From the NCBI GenBank assembly GCA_937916485.1, contig CALFSV010000181.1, forward strand, positions 1-10,452: a DNA stretch of 10,452 bases. The letters run 5' to 3'. Every line of letters begins with the position of its first letter. Within the stretch, counting starts at the first letter, position 1. Under the pieces are notes generated by a model, which saw nothing but the letters and a program-made list of their open reading frames with translations, searched no databases and was not told the origin of the DNA. Below, in pieces: positions 7,799-10,452 of this stretch. The DNA is from an uncultured Paracoccaceae bacterium (GTDB taxonomy: Bacteria; Pseudomonadota; Alphaproteobacteria; Rhodobacterales; Rhodobacteraceae). Made by a program: the position numbers and the translations under genes.

Positions 7799-8281
7799 CC
7801 CGTGGCCGTTTTGAGCGAGTGCGCTTCTGCTCCGCTACCTGAATCGCATACGCGCAACTGAGCAATTGGAGCACCAAGTTTGGCGAAACTGCGTTTTCAA
7901 AGGCCAACATATGATTTGGAATTTCCGCAGAATTCTCGCTTATCAGCGGTGAACTCCCAGATGCCGCCGAGACCGAAGGTATGTGTTGTCGAAAGGCGCA
8001 AAAAGCGGCCCTTCGTCGTTCGCGCAGCAAATGACTACTTCGTCCGCACCCCAGTCGTTCGTTCAGGCCGCAGCGAATGTCGGCTCCTCGATGCTCGGGC
8101 GCCAATCCGCCAATCGCGGTTGGCATGGAGATGGGGTCCTGTTCCCATCAAGACTTCGCACCAACGCGCACAACCACGCCGCCTTCGGGTGTCTCTGTTC
8201 GCATTGATAGCGGTCGAGCCCGCTTCAACTGCGGCGCAACCTATTTTCGGCAAGCATCTGAAAAGACATACATTTTTGAAT
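7799..8281. other. About 480 bases with no recognisable gene
   Basis: Open frames here give Arg-rich, low-complexity peptides without family resemblance or a good ribosome-binding site. A small hairpin AGTTT-GGCG-AAACT (7877-7890) followed by GCGTTTT could be a weak terminator for the adenine deaminase operon. A second small stem, GCCAA...TTGGC, lies at 8109-8124. The stretch grades into the inverted-repeat and mobile-element debris to its right and is probably decayed sequence. Confidence 0.45.
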
Positions 8282-8320
8282 GCGTCTCGATTTGGGTGAA
8301 GGGCGGGTGAAAAGAGACGC
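8282..8320. repeat. Inverted repeat, 7-bp arms, 25-base loop
   Basis: GCGTCTC (8282-8288) and GAGACGC (8314-8320) are perfect reverse complements separated by 25 bases. It is the first of three long-loop inverted repeats within 240 bases. A single 7-base repeat could be chance; the cluster is what makes it worth recording. Confidence 0.35.
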
Positions 8321-8326
8321 GGGGCG

Positions 8327-8364
8327 TTCGGAGACCAATTTTGGACGAGCGGTCAGTCTCCGAA
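8327..8364. repeat. Inverted repeat, 9-bp arms, 20-base loop
   Basis: TTCGGAGAC (8327-8335) and GTCTCCGAA (8356-8364) are perfect reverse complements around a 20-base loop. They start 6 bases after the preceding repeat ends. This is the least chance-like of the three. It could be a transcribed hairpin or a protein-binding site. Confidence 0.45.
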
Positions 8365-8396
8365 AGTCGGATGGCCTCGCTAAACCCCTTTGAAAC

Positions 8397-8424
8397 AAAA
8401 AGAAAAAAGGCCCACGCTGGGGCC
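8397..8424 (-). terminator. Intrinsic terminator for leftward transcription
   Basis: Read on the minus strand, GGCCC C AGCGT GGGCC is followed by TTTTTTCTTTTTG: a 5-bp G+C stem (8420-8424 with 8409-8413), a 6-base loop and a T-run (8408 down to 8397). This is a textbook Rho-independent terminator. No intact leftward gene lies just upstream of it, so it either closes a small RNA or is left over from a lost gene. Confidence 0.7.
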
Positions 8425-8524
8425 TCGTCTCGGGTTTGCGAATGGTTTGTGGCGGAGGAGGTGGGCCTGGCACCCAACTCTCTCTCACTAGGCGCGTGGT
8501 CGTTGGTAGTTCCGAGTGAGAACG
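8425..8524 (-). ncRNA. Possible small RNA ending at the minus-strand terminator
   Basis: The leftward terminator at 8397-8424 has only non-coding sequence and pseudogene remains before it. The minus strand here has an inverted repeat (TCTCACT at 8523-8517 with 8489-8483, 25-base loop) and, 3' of it, a CCTCCTCC segment (complement of GGAGGAGG at 8455-8462), which resembles an anti-Shine-Dalgarno sequence. Small RNAs with CUCCUCCC-type motifs and a terminator hairpin are known in Rhodobacter relatives. No promoter was identified, so this may instead be the decayed 3' end of something else. Confidence 0.25.
8483..8521. repeat. Inverted repeat, 7-bp arms, 25-base loop
   Basis: TCTCACT (8483-8489) and AGTGAGA (8515-8521) are perfect reverse complements around a 25-base loop, the same geometry as the repeat at 8282-8320. 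It lies between the terminator at 8397-8424 and the IS6 transposase remnant. Confidence 0.35.
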
Positions 8525-8562
8525 CGAACAAAGCCAGCCAAGCCCTTGTGGGTCTTTGAAGA

Positions 8563-8733
8563 AAACATCGGACCAAACCGGTTCCATCAATAGCACACTG
8601 TTTCGTGGCTAATCTCTATCCCACGCCCATGCAAGAGGTCCTCGACTTTGCGCAGCGACAGCGGGAACCGAATTTAGAGCATCACTGCCAAGCGGATGAT
8701 CTCTGGGCTGGTCTTGAAACAGCGGAAAGGTGA
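8563..8733 (-). pseudogene. IS6-family transposase, broken N-terminal fragment
   Basis: Translating the minus strand gives SPFRCFKTSPEIIRLAVML, stop, IRFPLSLRKVEDLLHGRGIE, ISHETVCY, stop, WNRFGPMF. This is the start of an IS6/IS26-type transposase, in the conserved order FRYFKTSPEIIRLAVM, then Y-RFPLSLR-VEDLL-ERGIEISHETVR, then WWNRFGP. Two codons are now stops: TAA at 8676-8674 in place of an expected Tyr codon, and TGA at 8589-8587 in place of Trp. Homology stops at about 8563, before the catalytic DDE domain, and the first few residues and the terminal repeat are also missing. It is a dead remnant of one IS copy, about 57 codons of an expected 230 or so. Its 5' end abuts the RsmB fragment at about 8733. 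Confidence 0.8.
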
Positions 8734-8734
8734 G

Positions 8735-9019
8735 CGCTGGGTCTCTCCGAAAGGCTACGTAGACGCCCTCCCAGCATCAAGCCAGTTTCTTCTGATAGAG
8801 CCCACCTGCTCAATCCTGCCTGAGGAAAACGAAGCACAGGTGGCTGCGTTCCTAGCCGCCCATCCAACCTTTCATGTCTTGCCACTGAGCGAGGCGGCAC
8901 CTCATCTTACGGCTGCTGCCGACAGCGATTACCTTTCGTTGACGCCCGCGCGCCATGGCACCGATGGCTTCTTCGCAGCCGTCCAGCAACGCAAGGCTGC
9001 GGTTGCCGAAGGCTCGTAG
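8735..9019 (+). pseudogene. rsmB: C-terminal fragment of 16S rRNA m5C methyltransferase RsmB
   Basis: The fragment reads ERWVSPKGYVDALPASSQFLLIEPTCSILPEENE, then QVAAFLAAHPTF, and ends SLTPARHGTDGFFAAVQQRK. This matches the RsmB/NOP C-terminus, where the TCS-LPEEN motif carries a conserved cysteine and the RHGTDGFF-A block closes the methyltransferase domain. The Rossmann SAM-binding part and the N-terminal NusB-like domain are absent. The segment between SPKGYVDALPA and the TCS motif seems shortened relative to normal RsmB, as if about 15 residues around RPGGRLVY were deleted. An ATG at 8696 opens the same frame, but that start lies inside the transposase remnant. I read it as a relic of a rearranged or duplicated rsmB, not a working enzyme. 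An intact copy is expected elsewhere in the genome. Confidence 0.75.
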
Positions 9020-9033
9020 CTAAGGTTTAGGCA

Positions 9034-9048
9034 ACTTGCATTGCAAGT
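9034..9048. promoter_or_regulatory. 15-bp near-perfect palindrome, possible operator
   Basis: ACTTGCA (9034-9040), central T, TGCAAGT (9042-9048) form a symmetric 15-base palindrome just after the RsmB fragment. The TTGCA-TGCAA core has the form of a dimeric regulator site. No intact gene starts nearby: the next gene ends, rather than begins, at 9120, so a regulatory role is doubtful at present. The rest of 9020-9119 shows nothing recognisable. Confidence 0.3.
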
Positions 9049-9119
9049 GTGTCACGCCCCGGCGCAGACGAACTGCTCCCTAATCTCTTCAGGGATTTAC
9101 AGGTGGTCTAATCGCTCCA

Positions 9120-10385
9120 TCACAGCCTGCGCCTGACCGACTTTGGCCGGGACCCAAGATCAAGACGGCAGTCGTTGCGGTGGCGTTCGGCCACGACGCG
9201 GCCTTTCGACACCACGGCAAGCCGGTCGGGGCGCAGCCGCAGCGCCTCGATCGGATTTGCGGCGTCCAGCACCACCAGACTGGCCTGATCGCCGACTTTC
9301 AGCCCATAATTCTGCAACCCCATGATCGCGGCATTGCATTCGGTGACCATGGTAAAGCAGCGGGCCATCTCGGCGGGGTGGGTCATCTGCGCGACATGCA
9401 GGCCCATGAAGGCCACGTCCAGCATGTCGGCGGTGCCCAAGGAATACCAGGGATCCAGCACGCAGTCCTGCCCCCAGCCGACGGTGATGCCCATCGCCTG
9501 CAGCTCTTTCACCCGCGTCAAACCGCGCCGCTTGGGATAGCTGTCGTGGCGGCCTTGCAGTGTGATGTTGATCAAGGGGTTTGGAATGGCCGTCATCCCG
9601 GATTCCGCAATCAGAGGCAGCAGTTTCGAGACATAGTAATTGTCCATCGAATGCATGCTGGTCAGATGACTGCCCGCCGCACGACCGCCCAGACGATGCC
9701 GCGCTACCTCGCGCGCCATGGTTTCGACGTGGCGCGACATGGGATCATCGGTTTCGTCACAATGGACATCCCACATCAACCCCCGCTCGGCGGCCATACG
9801 CGCCAGATCGCGCAAGGAGTCAGCGCCCTCCTCCATCGTGCGTTCGAAATGCGGGATGCCGCCGACCACGTCCACGCCCATATCCAAGGCCCGGACCACG
9901 TTCTGCCGTCCGGTTGGGGTGCGGTAGAGGCCGTCCTGCGGAAAGGCCACCAATTGCAGGTCGAGATAAGGGGCAACGCGGCTCTTGACCTCTAGCATCG
10001 CTTCGACCCCGCGCAGGTGGTCGGGAGTCGTATCAACATGGGTGCGGATCGCCAAAAGGCCCATGCTAACCGCCCAGTCGCAATAGCGCAGAGCGCGGTC
10101 GACCATCTCATCCTCTGTCGCAGTCTCACGCAATTCGCCCCAAAGGCCAATGCCCTCCAACAGCGTGCCCGAGGCGTTGATCCGAGGCAGTCCATAGGAC
10201 AGCACAGCGTCCATGTGAAAATGCGGATCAACAAACGGGGGAGAGACCAGATCGCCGGTCGCGTCGATCACCCTTGCCGCAGGACCATCCAGCCGCCCCA
10301 CCGCCGAAATCCGGTCACCCTTGATCCCGATATCTGCAATGGTCCCATCGGGCATCGTGCCACCCTTGATCAGAAGATCGAACAT
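9120..10385 (-). CDS. Cytosine deaminase-family amidohydrolase (CodA-like)
   Basis: A 421-residue cytoplasmic amidohydrolase close in length and order to E. coli CodA, which hydrolyses cytosine to uracil and ammonia. Metal and catalytic residues are visible: H55 and H57 in DPHFHMD, Q150 in AFPQDG, H208 and E211 in VHCDET, H240 in SHLTSM and D307 in GQDCVLDPWYSLGTADML. NPLINITLQGRHDSYPKRRG (269-288) also matches. E. coli CodA, as I remember it, has GHDDVFDPW at the last site, so its Asp314, which shapes substrate choice, corresponds here to C308, and the preceding His to Q306. The substrate may therefore differ from cytosine. ATG at 10385 has a strong site (AAGGGGGAA, 7-base spacing) and overlaps the preceding gene's stop as TGATG, so the two are translationally coupled. 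The basic tail RPKSVRRRL is unremarkable. Confidence 0.88.
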   Translation of the reverse strand: MFDLLIKGGTMPDGTIADIGIKGDRISAVGRLDGPAARVIDATGDLVSPPFVDPHFHMDAVLSYGLPRINASGTLLEGIGLWGELRETATEDEMVDRALRYCDWAVSMGLLAIRTHVDTTPDHLRGVEAMLEVKSRVAPYLDLQLVAFPQDGLYRTPTGRQNVVRALDMGVDVVGGIPHFERTMEEGADSLRDLARMAAERGLMWDVHCDETDDPMSRHVETMAREVARHRLGGRAAGSHLTSMHSMDNYYVSKLLPLIAESGMTAIPNPLINITLQGRHDSYPKRRGLTRVKELQAMGITVGWGQDCVLDPWYSLGTADMLDVAFMGLHVAQMTHPAEMARCFTMVTECNAAIMGLQNYGLKVGDQASLVVLDAANPIEALRLRPDRLAVVSKGRVVAERHRNDCRLDLGSRPKSVRRRL

Positions 10386-10452
10386 CAGCGTTCCCCCTTG
10401 TTGTAGGGCGTCATCAAGGCGGCGGGCACTTCGGCACGGCGCGACATCAGGA
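10385..10452 (-). CDS. 3' end of an unidentified upstream gene (partial)
   Basis: The minus strand entering from the right edge reads LMSRRAEVPAALMTPYNKGER followed by TGA at 10387-10385, overlapping the ATG of the CodA-like gene by one base. The coupling and the in-frame run to the window edge indicate a real gene in the same leftward operon. Too little is visible to name it. A transporter component would fit the context, but this is a guess. Confidence 0.5.
   Translation of the reverse strand, partial: LMSRRAEVPAALMTPYNKGER

Noticed and set aside
7880..8299. A 139-codon plus-strand open frame after the adenine deaminase gene
   Set aside because: No ribosome-binding site, Arg-rich composition, no recognisable domain, and it runs into the inverted-repeat zone.
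8430..8480. A tRNA-like 3' end on the minus strand (CTCCTCCGCCA), possibly a tRNA-Ser remnant or att site
   Set aside because: The expected T-loop (TTCGAAT-type) is absent, the putative T-stem has a mismatch, and there is no matching 5' acceptor strand; the resemblance is limited to about 11 bases.
9180..9995. A 271-codon plus-strand open frame opposite the CodA-like gene
   Set aside because: Its His/Gln-rich product is typical of the antisense of amidohydrolase genes; the minus-strand frame has intact catalytic motifs and a strong ribosome-binding site.
1..10452. CRISPR arrays, rRNA genes or intact transposons
   Set aside because: No regularly spaced direct repeats, rRNA-like sequence, or transposase with a complete catalytic domain was seen; the only IS sequence is a truncated fragment.

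Overview
The window looks like chromosomal or large-replicon DNA from a GC-rich alphaproteobacterium, most likely of the Rhodobacteraceae (Roseobacter) type. This is an inference from codon use, from the family types present (short tyrosine recombinase, RpiR regulator, COG0212-like protein, NMT1-type ABC system) and from IS6-type transposase debris. It is not proven by any marker gene.

Layout. At 78-710 (+) lies a short, single-domain tyrosine recombinase, followed by a strong hairpin and about 365 bases without a gene. At 1109-1957 (-) is a MurR/RpiR-family regulator. Divergent from it, starting at 2024, is a tightly packed five-gene (+) operon: a 5-formyltetrahydrofolate cyclo-ligase paralog, a Tat-exported NMT1/THI5-like substrate-binding protein, an ABC ATPase, a double-length (fused) ABC permease, and an adenine deaminase ending at 7798. 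Junctions are TGATG overlaps, an 11-base overlap or gaps of a few to 26 bases. From 7799 to about 9119 there is no intact gene. This stretch holds long-loop inverted repeats, a minus-strand terminator, a broken IS6-family transposase fragment and a C-terminal fragment of the rRNA methyltransferase RsmB. At 9120-10385 (-) is a cytosine-deaminase-family amidohydrolase, translationally coupled to the tail of another gene that runs off the right edge.

How the parts may work together. The short intergenic region at 1958-2023 holds a plausible sigma70 promoter whose -10 and start point sit inside a cluster of TGTTTCA/TGAAACA half-sites, so RpiR probably controls both itself and the operon. The transporter type is the one used for thiamin-pyrimidine-like or other small heterocyclic compounds. 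The folate-ligase paralog belongs to a group that has been linked to thiamin metabolism, yet there is no room for a TPP riboswitch, and the operon ends in a purine-base deaminase with a pyrimidine-base deaminase nearby. The best reading is an RpiR-controlled uptake and salvage or catabolic locus for an N-heterocyclic base or a damaged cofactor fragment. The true substrate is not evident from sequence and is the main open question.
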